From NCBI GenBank assembly GCA_016218585.1, contig JACRDK010000025.1, forward strand, positions 91,637 through 125,237: a stretch of DNA of 33,601 nt, in the 5' to 3' direction. The translations under genes were made by a program, and so were the position numbers. Origin of the DNA: Candidatus Doudnabacteria bacterium (GTDB taxonomy: Bacteria; Patescibacteriota; Doudnabacteria; UBA920). Of this stretch, positions 24,932 to 33,496 are shown one piece after another; positions within the stretch are counted from its first letter, which is position 1; each line of letters opens with the position of its first letter. The notes under the pieces were generated by a model, which was not told where the DNA came from, did no database searches, and saw only the letters and a list, made by a program, of their open reading frames with translations.

Positions 24932-25837
24932 TTATTTTCCTGAGGCGAGCTGGACAAATTTTTCGTTTATAATGCTGATGTCCAGGGACTTGGCTGTGAG
25001 TGAGGCTTTAACAAGGTATTGCAGAGCTTTTTTGTGGCGCATATCTATATAATAGTCATGGCTCAAATTTACCGCCTGTTCAATAGCCGGAAATTCAAAA
25101 AAATATCCAAAGGATTCTTCCAGGGCCGTGGCCTGGCGGCAGCAGTACAGTAATTGTCCGGCCGGGGAATTATTTGGGAATTCATAGTTTAAGTTTAGGG
25201 TCCAAACGGAAAGAATTTTTAATTTTTCCAGATTCAAATTGATGTTGGAAAAAATAGCCTGTAAAATATTATTTTTTGGGGTACATTTAAGCAACGCGCC
25301 CAAAAGCATAACGCAGCCGACCGAAGGGCTGTGAATGTCTACCGCCAAAGCAAATGCCTCAAAGGGCAGGAGCTTAACCGCGTCATCGCTGGTTTGGCGG
25401 GAGAGCCGCAAATAATTACTTAAAAAAGTTTCCGCGGTTTTAGTGTTGGTTTTCATTCGGACAAAAATCTTTTTTACATTTGGTTCGTCCAACAGGCTTA
25501 AAAATATGTCCTCCACTCCTAGTGGCCGTTTATGTTTGGCTGCGCGCTTTAAGGCTTTGGTCCAAGCGCGTTTGGCGTCTTTGCTAAACAAATCATAAAC
25601 ATCAACATTAGTAATTAATCCTTTCGTTTCCTGAGGCTGCGGCTTATTAAAACGCGCGGCAAGTTTATGCCAAAGGCCTTCGGGTTTTGCGCCGGCGCTA
25701 AAAATTAGGCGATAGCCTTCGTATAGAGCAGTGGTTCCCCAGCCTTCGGCAGTTTCCTGGTACTTTAATGCCGCAGGGCTTGAAATTTTCTGCTTTATTT
25801 TAGTTTGAATTGTTGGGTTGTTGATTTTTGTTTCCAT
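24932..25837 (-). CDS. Clp N-domain-like protein lacking an AAA+ ATPase core
   Basis: LFSKDAKRAWTKALKRAAKHKRPLGVEDIFLSLLDEPNVKKIF resembles the ClpA/B/C N-domain repeat; a C-terminal stretch EQAVNLSHDYYIDMRHKKALQYLVKASL resembles the Clp AAA+ lid. No Walker A/B. Confidence 0.6.
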   Translation of the reverse strand: METKINNPTIQTKIKQKISSPAALKYQETAEGWGTTALYEGYRLIFSAGAKPEGLWHKLAARFNKPQPQETKGLITNVDVYDLFSKDAKRAWTKALKRAAKHKRPLGVEDIFLSLLDEPNVKKIFVRMKTNTKTAETFLSNYLRLSRQTSDDAVKLLPFEAFALAVDIHSPSVGCVMLLGALLKCTPKNNILQAIFSNINLNLEKLKILSVWTLNLNYEFPNNSPAGQLLYCCRQATALEESFGYFFEFPAIEQAVNLSHDYYIDMRHKKALQYLVKASLTAKSLDISIINEKFVQLASGK

Positions 25838-25933
25838 ATAGCACCCGATTTTAGGTAAACTATAGTTTGCTTTAAAATACTTTAATATTATAAGCGATTT
25901 CTAAATTTTTGGCTATTAGTATAATATATAGTT

Positions 25934-27229
25934 ATGGTTAAAAAAATAATCAAACAAATTATCCCGTCTTCCTGGCTTAAACCTTTGCGTCCCGCATACC
26001 ATGGCTTGGCGGCCTTAGGCGCAAGTTTTCATTTTGGCCGGCCATCGGAAAAAATGATTGTGGTGGGCATAACCGGCAGCGTTGGCAAGTCTACCACGGC
26101 CGCTATGCTGGCTTATATTTTAAACCAAGCCGGAAAAAAATGCGGCTATATTACCACAGTAAATTTTTACAATGGAGCGGTTGATGTGCTAAATAAACAC
26201 GGGCTCTCTATGCCGGGCGGCTGGTTAATGCAAAAGCAGCTTAAGGAGTGTTATAAAAACGGCTGCAAGTACGTAATAATAGAGTGCACTTCGGAAGGTT
26301 TGGCGCAGAATCGCCACTGGGGAATAAATTTTGATATGGCTCTTCTTACTAATTTGAGCAAGGCTCATTTGGAAGCTCATGGCGGATTTGAAAATTATAA
26401 AAACGCGAAAAAGAAATTATTTTTTGCCACAGCCGGGTCTGCGGTAAAAAATAATTTTGGCAAAAAAATCTTTGGTTCAAACCTAGACGGAGGATTCGCC
26501 GAAGAATTTTTGCAGCTATCCGGGGCGGAAAAATTTGCCGTCAGCCTTCGCGGAAATAAACCCTCAGTTTCTTTAAAAATGTTTAATATAAATCCCGGGG
26601 ACATAAAATTAACTATGGCCGGGGGTTTTAACGCCGACAATGCTGCCTTAGCGGCTGCCGCGGGAGATATTTTAGGCGTAGGCTTAGTCGAGGGCTTAAA
26701 ATATTTGGCTGGGTTTAAGGGTGTGCCGGGCCGAATGGAAGAAATTGAAAACAGCCGGGGAATAAAAATTTTTGTTGACTATGGCTGCGAGCCGGCCTCT
26801 TTTACCGCGGCTATTAAAGCCGCCGCTGCTCTGGCTCCCCAAAAACTTATTCATGTTTTTGGCTCTACCGGAGGACATCGCGATAGCGAAAAAAGATTTT
26901 TGTTTGGCCAAGCCAGTGCGCAGTACGCGAACGAAATTATTATTACCAATGACGACGTCTATGACAGCGACCCGGAAAAAATAGCTAAAGATATAGAATT
27001 AGGAATCAAGAATCAAGAATCAAGGAAGGGGTTACAGGTTCGGACAATTTTGGACAGGCGCGAAGCAATTAGATACGCCATATCAACAGCAAAGGCCGGC
27101 GACTTAGTTTTAATTACGGGAAAGGGCAGCGAACAGTTTTTGGTTCTACCGGGAAATAAAAGGATTGTCTGGGATGACAGGGAAGTGGTAAAACAAGAAT
27201 TGGGACAAAATAGTTCATCAAGTTTATAA
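25934..27229 (+). CDS. Mur ligase family protein (MurE-like)
   Basis: GITGSVGKSTTAAMLAYILNQAGKKCGYITTVNFYNG...NLSKAHLEAHGGFENYKNAKKKLF...FKGVPGRMEEIENSRGIKIFVDYGCEPASF...VLITGKGSEQ. Confidence 0.88.
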   Translation: MVKKIIKQIIPSSWLKPLRPAYHGLAALGASFHFGRPSEKMIVVGITGSVGKSTTAAMLAYILNQAGKKCGYITTVNFYNGAVDVLNKHGLSMPGGWLMQKQLKECYKNGCKYVIIECTSEGLAQNRHWGINFDMALLTNLSKAHLEAHGGFENYKNAKKKLFFATAGSAVKNNFGKKIFGSNLDGGFAEEFLQLSGAEKFAVSLRGNKPSVSLKMFNINPGDIKLTMAGGFNADNAALAAAAGDILGVGLVEGLKYLAGFKGVPGRMEEIENSRGIKIFVDYGCEPASFTAAIKAAAALAPQKLIHVFGSTGGHRDSEKRFLFGQASAQYANEIIITNDDVYDSDPEKIAKDIELGIKNQESRKGLQVRTILDRREAIRYAISTAKAGDLVLITGKGSEQFLVLPGNKRIVWDDREVVKQELGQNSSSSL

Positions 27230-27250
27230 AGTAAGCAAGTTTATCAAGTT
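27218..27250. repeat. Left flank repeats of the IVP cassette
   Basis: TCAAGTTTATAAAGT (27218-27232) and AAGTTTATCAAGTT (27237-27250), inverted relative to 27590-27626. Confidence 0.65.
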
Positions 27251-27253
27251 GGT

Positions 27254-27598
27254 ATGAAGATTGAAAACTTTGAAACTATTATTTCATGGCAGAAGAGTAC
27301 TCAACTGGCTGTTTTAGTTTATACGATCTTGAAGGACAATAAAGATTGTGGTTTTAAAGACCAAATTCAGCGAGCAGCAGTTAGCATAGGCAATAACATC
27401 GCAGAAGGTTATGAGAGACATAGTAATAAGGAGTTTAAACAATTTTTGTATATTGCAAAAGGTTCGGCAGGTGAGGTTCGCTCGATGCTGTATATAGCAA
27501 AAGAGCTTGGGTATATATCAGCAAAAGATTTTGAAAACATGTATAATTTATCTATTGAAATATGCAGGTTAATATCCGGTCTTATTAAAACTTTATAA
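27254..27598 (+). CDS. Four-helix bundle protein (23S rRNA intervening-sequence protein, IVP family)
   Basis: FKDQIQRAAVSIGNNIAEGYERHSNKEFKQFLYIAKGSAGEVRSMLYIAKELGYI is the family signature. Confidence 0.93.
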   Translation: MKIENFETIISWQKSTQLAVLVYTILKDNKDCGFKDQIQRAAVSIGNNIAEGYERHSNKEFKQFLYIAKGSAGEVRSMLYIAKELGYISAKDFENMYNLSIEICRLISGLIKTL

Positions 27599-27626
27599 CT
27601 TGAAAGACTTGATAACCTGATAAACT
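27590..27626. repeat. Right flank repeats of the IVP cassette
   Basis: ACTTTATAACTTGA and AACCTGATAAACTT, complementary to the left flank with 1-nt differences. Confidence 0.65.
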
Positions 27627-27628
27627 TT

Positions 27629-27958
27629 ATGACTTTATTTATAGACACCACAGATTTTAATAAAATGACTTTTGGTTTGGAGGATAACGGAAAAATCAAA
27701 CAAAAGTCTTTTAAAATTGATTCTCATAAAAGCCATGAGACTTTGCAAAAACTTGACGAGTTCTTGCGTGAATCTAAAATCTCTAATCTTAAATCTGGGA
27801 TTCGGAAAATCGTTGTGAACAAAGGCCCGGGCAGTTACACAGGCACCAGAGTAGGCGTAACTATTGGCCAGGCGCTAAGCTTGGCCTGGCAAGTTCCGGT
27901 AAAATTTGTTAGCGCAAGCCAATTTAAAATCGCGGATACGCGGATTGGGAACAGATAG
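27629..27958 (+). CDS. tsaB: TsaB-like (YeaZ) protein, short (N-terminal domain only)
   Basis: IDTTDFNKMTFGL..., VNKGPGSYTGTRVGVTIGQALSLAWQVP; 109 aa, ending in repeat-encoded ADTRIGNR*. Confidence 0.8.
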   Translation: MTLFIDTTDFNKMTFGLEDNGKIKQKSFKIDSHKSHETLQKLDEFLRESKISNLKSGIRKIVVNKGPGSYTGTRVGVTIGQALSLAWQVPVKFVSASQFKIADTRIGNR

Positions 27959-28031
27959 CACAAAGAAAAACACTCCTATGGAGTGTTTTTCTTTTATCCG
28001 CGCAATCCTGGTTTATCCGTAATCCGCGATT
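27928..28031. repeat. ~100-bp inverted-repeat element with central terminator hairpin
   Basis: AATCGCGGATACGCGGATT... (27928) versus ...TTTATCCGTAATCCGCGATT (28031) in inverted orientation; centre AGAAAAACACTCCtatGGAGTGTTTTTCT. Confidence 0.7.
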
Positions 28032-28033
28032 AT

Positions 28034-28777
28034 TTATTCTTTGAGCTTAAAAACCTTAACCGTGATAAACAAAATAGCGATTAGCCAAACAGTAAGAATT
28101 AAAATGTCAAAACCAATTTTGTTAAAGTTAAAGGGAAATAAATAGGCTTGTCTTAAACCGTCGGCCAGATAAGTTATGGGCAGGAGTTTAGCAAAGGTTT
28201 GTAGGGCGCCGGGCAGAGAATCTACCGGGTAAAAAATATTGCCTAAAAAAGTTAGAGGCAGTCCCACGGCAGAGGTGATTGGCGCCGCAGTATCGTAGCT
28301 TTTGGCAAAGCTGGAGATAATCAGTCCGACACACAAGAAAATTGCCCCGCCAAGTAAGACCAGAATTATTGTTGAAATAATGTTGCCGGCAAAGTCAGCT
28401 TTAAAAACAAATATTCCAAGCAAGGTAAGAATAATTGTTTGAGCAATTACCACAATCAATCTGGCGCTTATTAAACTCAAGGCCAGTTGCCACTGTTTAA
28501 TTGGCGTAGCCATTAACCGCTTTATAATGCCTCGGGACTTTAAGTCAACCATCCAGTAGGCCAGGCCATATATGCCGCCCTGCATAATAGTCATGGCAAT
28601 AATTCCGGGGAGGACATAATTGGAGTATTTTATTTGCGCTCCTGAGAATTTGCCGATTGGCAAGACGGACAAAGCAATATAAATAAATGCCGGCATTAGA
28701 ACGGTCCAGAAAAAACCTTCCTTTTCCCGCAGAAACATTTTTAGGTTGGCCTTGAAGAGCTCAATAAACGAATTCAT
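28034..28777 (-). CDS. ABC-2 type transporter permease
   Basis: MNSFIELFKANLKMFLREKEGFFWTVLMPAFIYIALSVLPIG..., six hydrophobic segments, NIFYPVDSLPGALQTFAKLLPITYLADGLRQAYL. Confidence 0.9.
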   Translation of the reverse strand: MNSFIELFKANLKMFLREKEGFFWTVLMPAFIYIALSVLPIGKFSGAQIKYSNYVLPGIIAMTIMQGGIYGLAYWMVDLKSRGIIKRLMATPIKQWQLALSLISARLIVVIAQTIILTLLGIFVFKADFAGNIISTIILVLLGGAIFLCVGLIISSFAKSYDTAAPITSAVGLPLTFLGNIFYPVDSLPGALQTFAKLLPITYLADGLRQAYLFPFNFNKIGFDILILTVWLIAILFITVKVFKLKE

Positions 28778-28823
28778 AATGAACACAGATTAATTACGGA
28801 AAAATATAAAAAACACAGATTGG

Positions 28824-29261
28824 TTATGGATTAACACAGATATGAGCTTTACGGTCGTTAGTATAAATTTGCCTTTTTAAATATAGCGGTGAACTACAGA
28901 AATTTACAAGAAATCCAACTTCGTATTTACTGGCTTTTAAATATGAAAGTTGTTGTTTTTTTGCTTGCTCAATAGTGAAATCGGTCGCTTTAATTTCTAT
29001 AATTATTTTATCCTCAACAACAAAGTCTGGAATAAAGGTGCCAAGAATTTTGCCCGTATTGAGAGAGTTAATATTTATTCTTTTTTGCTGTTCAAATTTA
29101 ATTTGTAATTTATTAAATTCTTCAGCGAGTGCTTTTTGATATATAATTTCCTTTAGGCCTTTGCCATATGTATTAGAGACTGTAAAAATGGCGCCCCTAA
29201 TTTTATAAGTTAAGTCGTTAAATAACAAATCCGTGTTCTTTTGTTTGTTATCAGTGTCCAT
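28824..29261 (-). CDS. GxxExxY family protein (PD-(D/E)XK-like)
   Basis: FTVSNTYGKGLKEIIYQKALAEEF (GxxExxY) plus IPDFVVEDKIIIEIKATDFT...QQLSYLKASKYEVGFLVNF. Confidence 0.92.
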   Translation of the reverse strand: MDTDNKQKNTDLLFNDLTYKIRGAIFTVSNTYGKGLKEIIYQKALAEEFNKLQIKFEQQKRININSLNTGKILGTFIPDFVVEDKIIIEIKATDFTIEQAKKQQLSYLKASKYEVGFLVNFCSSPLYLKRQIYTNDRKAHICVNP

Positions 29262-29264
29262 TAT

Positions 29265-30230
29265 CTATTGTTCGTATTCTTTCCCCGTTAAGTCCAAATA
29301 GACATCTTCCAGGCTGGCGGTTTTGACGGTAAAACCATAAAAAATAATTTGTTTGGTTTTTAGCAAATCAACAATCGCAGAAATTTTATCCAGTGAAGAG
29401 ATTTCTAAAATTACTTTAGGGTAATCGGCGTAAACTTTTTTTATTTCGGGGATGCCGGAAAAAACTTCTTGGTTTAATTTAGTTTCGGTAAAAAAAGAAA
29501 TTTGAGTTGTGTCGGAAAGCCGGTCAATAAGTTTTCTTGGTTCATCAATTTCCAAAAGCTTGCCGCTGTCCATAATAGCTACGCGATGGCACAAAAATTC
29601 GGCTTCTTCCATAAAGTGGGTGGTGAGAACTATGGTAATGCCTCTGCGGTTTAAAGTTTTAACGAGCTCCCATAAATCACGCCTGGCTTTTGGGTCCAGC
29701 CCGGTAGTAGGTTCGTCTAAAAAAAGAATTTCCGGGTTATGAACTAAAGAAGTGGCTATGGTAAAGCGCTGTTTTTGCCCGCCGGACAAATCTTTTACTT
29801 CAGCATTTTCCTTGTCGCTCAAATTTACCAATTCCAACAATTGTTTTCTTCCGTGTTCATCTGTTCTTGTATCCGTGCCCATCTGTTTTTTCCCGTAGAG
29901 GGAACTGAATAAATCCAACAACTCGCCTAAAGTTAGGTGGTGCAGATATTGGCTGGATTGCAGCTGTATGCCGATGCGTTTTTTTATTTCATCAGGCTGC
30001 TTTAAATTGTCTAACCCTAAAACCGTAACTGTGCCGGAAGTTTGGGTGTTTAACCCTTCTATAATTTCCAAGGTTGTAGTCTTGCCCGCGCCATTGGGGC
30101 CCAAAAGCCCAAAAATTTCGCCTTTTTGCACGGTAAAGGAAATGCCTCCGACAGCAGTAAGGCCTGTTTTGTTTTCCCCTTTTTTTGAATAGGTTTTAAC
30201 TAGGTTATCTATTTTTATCACGTTTTCCAT
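29265..30230 (-). CDS. ABC transporter ATP-binding protein
   Basis: Walker A GPNGAGKTTTLEII, signature LSGGQKQRF, Walker B ILFLDEPTTGLD. Confidence 0.95.
   Translation of the reverse strand: MENVIKIDNLVKTYSKKGENKTGLTAVGGISFTVQKGEIFGLLGPNGAGKTTTLEIIEGLNTQTSGTVTVLGLDNLKQPDEIKKRIGIQLQSSQYLHHLTLGELLDLFSSLYGKKQMGTDTRTDEHGRKQLLELVNLSDKENAEVKDLSGGQKQRFTIATSLVHNPEILFLDEPTTGLDPKARRDLWELVKTLNRRGITIVLTTHFMEEAEFLCHRVAIMDSGKLLEIDEPRKLIDRLSDTTQISFFTETKLNQEVFSGIPEIKKVYADYPKVILEISSLDKISAIVDLLKTKQIIFYGFTVKTASLEDVYLDLTGKEYEQ
29850..29888. repeat. CACGGAT/CAGATG-type repeat inside the ABC ATPase ORF
   Basis: Minus strand: AACAGATGGGCACGGATACAAGAACAGATGAACACGG, encoding QMGTDTRTDEHGR. Confidence 0.6.
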
Positions 30231-30245
30231 ATTAGGAATTATAAC

Positions 30246-32498
30246 ATGGATTTCTTTAAGAAAAATAAGTATACTATGGATATGGTATTTAGGCGTTCAA
30301 CAATAGAAATGGGCGGTATTCAGCCTGAGGCTGGTGCCGCTGCTAATCCTGAGCAGGAAACTGCTGTTTTTAAGCTTGCTGATAATGATGTGGTAGATTA
30401 TTACAAAATGGTTCGCAGTGATGTTGATGCTGAAAAAGAAAGGGTTAATGAAATAAAAAATCAAGTTAGGCAGGCGGATTTAAATTCCGATCAACTTATA
30501 AAAATTATGGAGCAGCCGGGGGATTATTACAAGAAATTATTAATTTTAGAAAATGTTCCAGAAAAAGCCCGTGGTGAAAAGTGGGCGGACTGGCTTGAAA
30601 AAAGGTTTGTATCTTCTGTGCCAGAAGAAGTGACTGGTGTATTGAGCGACAAGATCGTCTTGAATGTAATAAGTTATGATGGGGAGTATGTGAACAGTCC
30701 TTATTATGACACTTTATTATACGCATTGGGGGAAAACGGCCATGCTTCGGAAAAGTCATTATGGAAGATAATGGATTGGTTTAAGGAAAAAGACAGAAAA
30801 AAAATTGAGCGTAATGCCGGCTTAAATTATGAGGGTATGGTGCCGGGTGATGTTCACGCTGTAGATAACGAAGGCGATTTGTGGGATGAAGAATATAAAT
30901 CTCTGTACGACATAAATTATTACCAGAAAAAAGTTGTTCTGGATTTTTTGGGAAAGTTCGGCGGCGAACAAACAGTTTTGGGTATGGTGGATTTAGTTAA
31001 AGACGGCGATGTAGAATTTTTTAAAGAACAGATTACAGATGCTTTGTCTAATATTAATCCCGAGCTGGCATCCAGAGAGTTAATGAAAATTATAGCCGAT
31101 GCGCAAAACGAAGACATAGTCAGGCGCGATGCCGGTAAAATTCTTTATAGGCTGGAACTTGGCCGAATTGGTATGTCTAAAGAGGGTGTTGAATATTTGG
31201 GCAGGCTGTATGACCTGGGTAATTTTAATAATCCTGAATTTTTTGCGCAAAGAATATCCCCGGATGGCAAGGTTGGTATTTTTGACAAGAACCAGGAATT
31301 GCAAAAGTATTTTGAGTTGGGAGATTTAGCAGACCATCAGACAAGAATTAAAGCTAAGGTCCTGCATCTAACTCAAGAGATGATTTTAGAAACAGGTTCC
31401 TCCAGGTCCGTAAGCGAAGCGGAACGGAGGCGAAAAATCTTTGAAGAATTTAATGAAAAATACTTTGCTGTTAGCCAGGAATTTTTCGCCAATACAGGCC
31501 TGCATTTCAATAATTTTAGCTTGCAGGAGCAGGGTTGGTTTTTGCATTTTGTTGCGGAGGCAGAACAGCAACAGAGGAAAGAAGTATTTTCTTTGGCAAA
31601 AGAATTTGGGGAGTCCGGGGTACGTTCGTTTCTTAGTCTGGATTATGGTGATGAATTAGGCCAGGCAATTTTGGATATTGCCGCTAAACTGGATAAAAAG
31701 TCCGCCCAGGCTGTGTTTTTTAAATATTCGGAGATTGTAGATGCCGCTTACAAGGCTAAAGATTACTTAACCGGGCATTTTAATTCTGAGGCTGCGGGCC
31801 AAGAAGACATTTCCAGAAAACTAGCGGAAAACCTACTGAAAAAAGGAAAAAACCTGCTATCTGAATTTGCCAAAAACAACACGCAAATCGAAAGCGTGTC
31901 GGTTATGAATAAATTGGATTCGTTAAAGACAGAGGTATTGATGTTTGCCCAGGCTTTTAAAGTTTTACCAAAAGAAGCAAAATTTGATTTTAATGAAGTT
32001 GAGGGAACCGAAATTCAAGACAGGGATTCTTCTTTGTTAACCAGCGCTGAACGAGGGCAGATGCTTGAAATTTTTGAACTAAACAGGGTCGGAAATTATC
32101 CGGACGGATTAAAGAAGCAAACTTTGAAAGATTTTAGAAATTTAATTCACGAGCCCGGGCACACCTTTAGAATTTTAAAACATAATGAAAAAATTATTGC
32201 CTTTTTGCATTATGACCAGCTTAGCAAAAATGAAATTTATGTTGGTTCTTTAAATTTGCATCCTTCTGCAAAAGACAGCCCGGTGGCCACGGCTATGCTT
32301 AAATCCGCGCTGGAGGAGAAGGGCGGAAATAATTTACTTAAAGCGGTGGTTTGGGAAAAGAATCCGGCTAAAACTTATTATTCCATGTTAGGTTTTAGAA
32401 AGGTTGGAGAAGATACGAATTACGAAAATACCGGAGAAAAATATTGGCAGATGGAACGACCTCCTACAAACGAAAATAAATTAGAAAAAGCCGCCTAA
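30246..32498 (+). CDS. Large alpha-helical (HEAT-like) protein with C-terminal GNAT acetyltransferase-like domain
   Basis: C-terminus HTFRILKHNEKIIAFLHYDQLSKNEIYVGSLNLHPSAKDSPVATAMLKSALEE...KTYYSMLGFRKVGE is GNAT-like; N-terminal ~550 aa helical. Confidence 0.65.
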   Translation: MDFFKKNKYTMDMVFRRSTIEMGGIQPEAGAAANPEQETAVFKLADNDVVDYYKMVRSDVDAEKERVNEIKNQVRQADLNSDQLIKIMEQPGDYYKKLLILENVPEKARGEKWADWLEKRFVSSVPEEVTGVLSDKIVLNVISYDGEYVNSPYYDTLLYALGENGHASEKSLWKIMDWFKEKDRKKIERNAGLNYEGMVPGDVHAVDNEGDLWDEEYKSLYDINYYQKKVVLDFLGKFGGEQTVLGMVDLVKDGDVEFFKEQITDALSNINPELASRELMKIIADAQNEDIVRRDAGKILYRLELGRIGMSKEGVEYLGRLYDLGNFNNPEFFAQRISPDGKVGIFDKNQELQKYFELGDLADHQTRIKAKVLHLTQEMILETGSSRSVSEAERRRKIFEEFNEKYFAVSQEFFANTGLHFNNFSLQEQGWFLHFVAEAEQQQRKEVFSLAKEFGESGVRSFLSLDYGDELGQAILDIAAKLDKKSAQAVFFKYSEIVDAAYKAKDYLTGHFNSEAAGQEDISRKLAENLLKKGKNLLSEFAKNNTQIESVSVMNKLDSLKTEVLMFAQAFKVLPKEAKFDFNEVEGTEIQDRDSSLLTSAERGQMLEIFELNRVGNYPDGLKKQTLKDFRNLIHEPGHTFRILKHNEKIIAFLHYDQLSKNEIYVGSLNLHPSAKDSPVATAMLKSALEEKGGNNLLKAVVWEKNPAKTYYSMLGFRKVGEDTNYENTGEKYWQMERPPTNENKLEKAA

Positions 32499-32517
32499 GG
32501 TTAAGGCGGCTTTTTGT
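32489..32517. terminator. Bidirectional terminator
   Basis: AAAAAGCCGCCTtaaggttaAGGCGGCTTTTTG. Confidence 0.88.
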
Positions 32518-33315
32518 TTAAGCGGTAATTTTTTTGGCGGTTTGCCAGGTGGTGTTAAATAAAAATTTATGCATCTGATAAATTGTTGGATGTTCAACAA
32601 TCATTCCGATAATGTGTCCGTTGTATCGGCTAATGTATGAAACCTTGTTGTCATAAATAAACATTATGCTGGTAAATGGCTGGCTTGGCGGCAGTACGCG
32701 AATTTCTGTATTTTGTGAGTCAAAGCTTTTGTGGTGTTGGCGAATAAAAGGGGAATCTATGGTAATCATCCGCTTTTTTATTTGCTTGGATTTTCTGTCG
32801 CTTACGTAGGATTTGTTTAACTCCGGGAATTCTTTGTTTACCACTTCATTGTCTATATAAGATAAAATTTCCGTAGCCGAGGTTAAAGAGTCTTGGGCCA
32901 CTTTTAGGGCTCCTTCTAAGCCTTCATAAAATTTGACCCCTGGCTTGGAAGAAATTAACTGAAACATACTTCTTAAATCCGGCAGGGCACGGCCTAATTC
33001 TTCGGCGGCGTTAAACAGCGCTGCTTTTTTCTTGGCAAGCATGAGTTCCAGATTTTCGGGATGTTTGGCCAAAAACCGAATAGGTTTGCCTGGTTCGTCT
33101 AATTTTTCAACCAAACCTTTTTCCACCAAGCTGTCTAAGTGGTAATAGGCGTTGCCGCGCTTGAGACCAGTGTCAGAGAGTAGAGGTTTTATGCCTGTTG
33201 GCCCGGCCTTAAGCAGAAGTTCATAAATTTGGGCTTCTGCTGAATTTAACCCCGCGGATTGAAGGATTTCCGCATACTGGGAAGAATTAGTGCTGTTTTT
33301 ATTGGTTATTTCCAT
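32518..33315 (-). CDS. TrmB-family winged-helix transcriptional regulator (2)
   Basis: ILQSAGLNSAEAQIYELLLKAGPTGIKPLLSDTGLKRGNAYYHLDSLVEKGLVEKL...PGVKFYEGLEGALKVAQDSL. Confidence 0.87.
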   Translation of the reverse strand: MEITNKNSTNSSQYAEILQSAGLNSAEAQIYELLLKAGPTGIKPLLSDTGLKRGNAYYHLDSLVEKGLVEKLDEPGKPIRFLAKHPENLELMLAKKKAALFNAAEELGRALPDLRSMFQLISSKPGVKFYEGLEGALKVAQDSLTSATEILSYIDNEVVNKEFPELNKSYVSDRKSKQIKKRMITIDSPFIRQHHKSFDSQNTEIRVLPPSQPFTSIMFIYDNKVSYISRYNGHIIGMIVEHPTIYQMHKFLFNTTWQTAKKITA

Positions 33316-33355
33316 ATACTTGCTACTTAATACTATTTTTGGCTTATCTAAAGGT

Positions 33356-33398
33356 ATTATATATCATTTTCAAAATCTTGTCAAGTTAAAACTGACAA
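33356..33398 (-). promoter_or_regulatory. Promoter/candidate operator of TrmB-like gene 2
   Basis: Minus strand: TTTGTCAGTTTTAACTTGACAAGATTTTGAAAATGATATATAAT. -35 TTGACA (33379-33384), 17-nt spacer, -10 TATAAT (33356-33361). Confidence 0.75.
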
Positions 33399-33467
33399 AT
33401 TTTGTGATGAATATACTTTAAATTACTTAATATATTGAATAATATGTATATTTATATCAGTATATTA

Positions 33468-33496
33468 TTGACACTTTGTCAAGAATGGGGTATACT
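33468..33496 (+). promoter_or_regulatory. Promoter for a gene beyond the right edge
   Basis: TTGACA-CTTTGTCAAGAATGGGG-TATACT (17-nt spacer); the -35 forms an inverted repeat TTGACActtTGTCAA. Confidence 0.7.
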
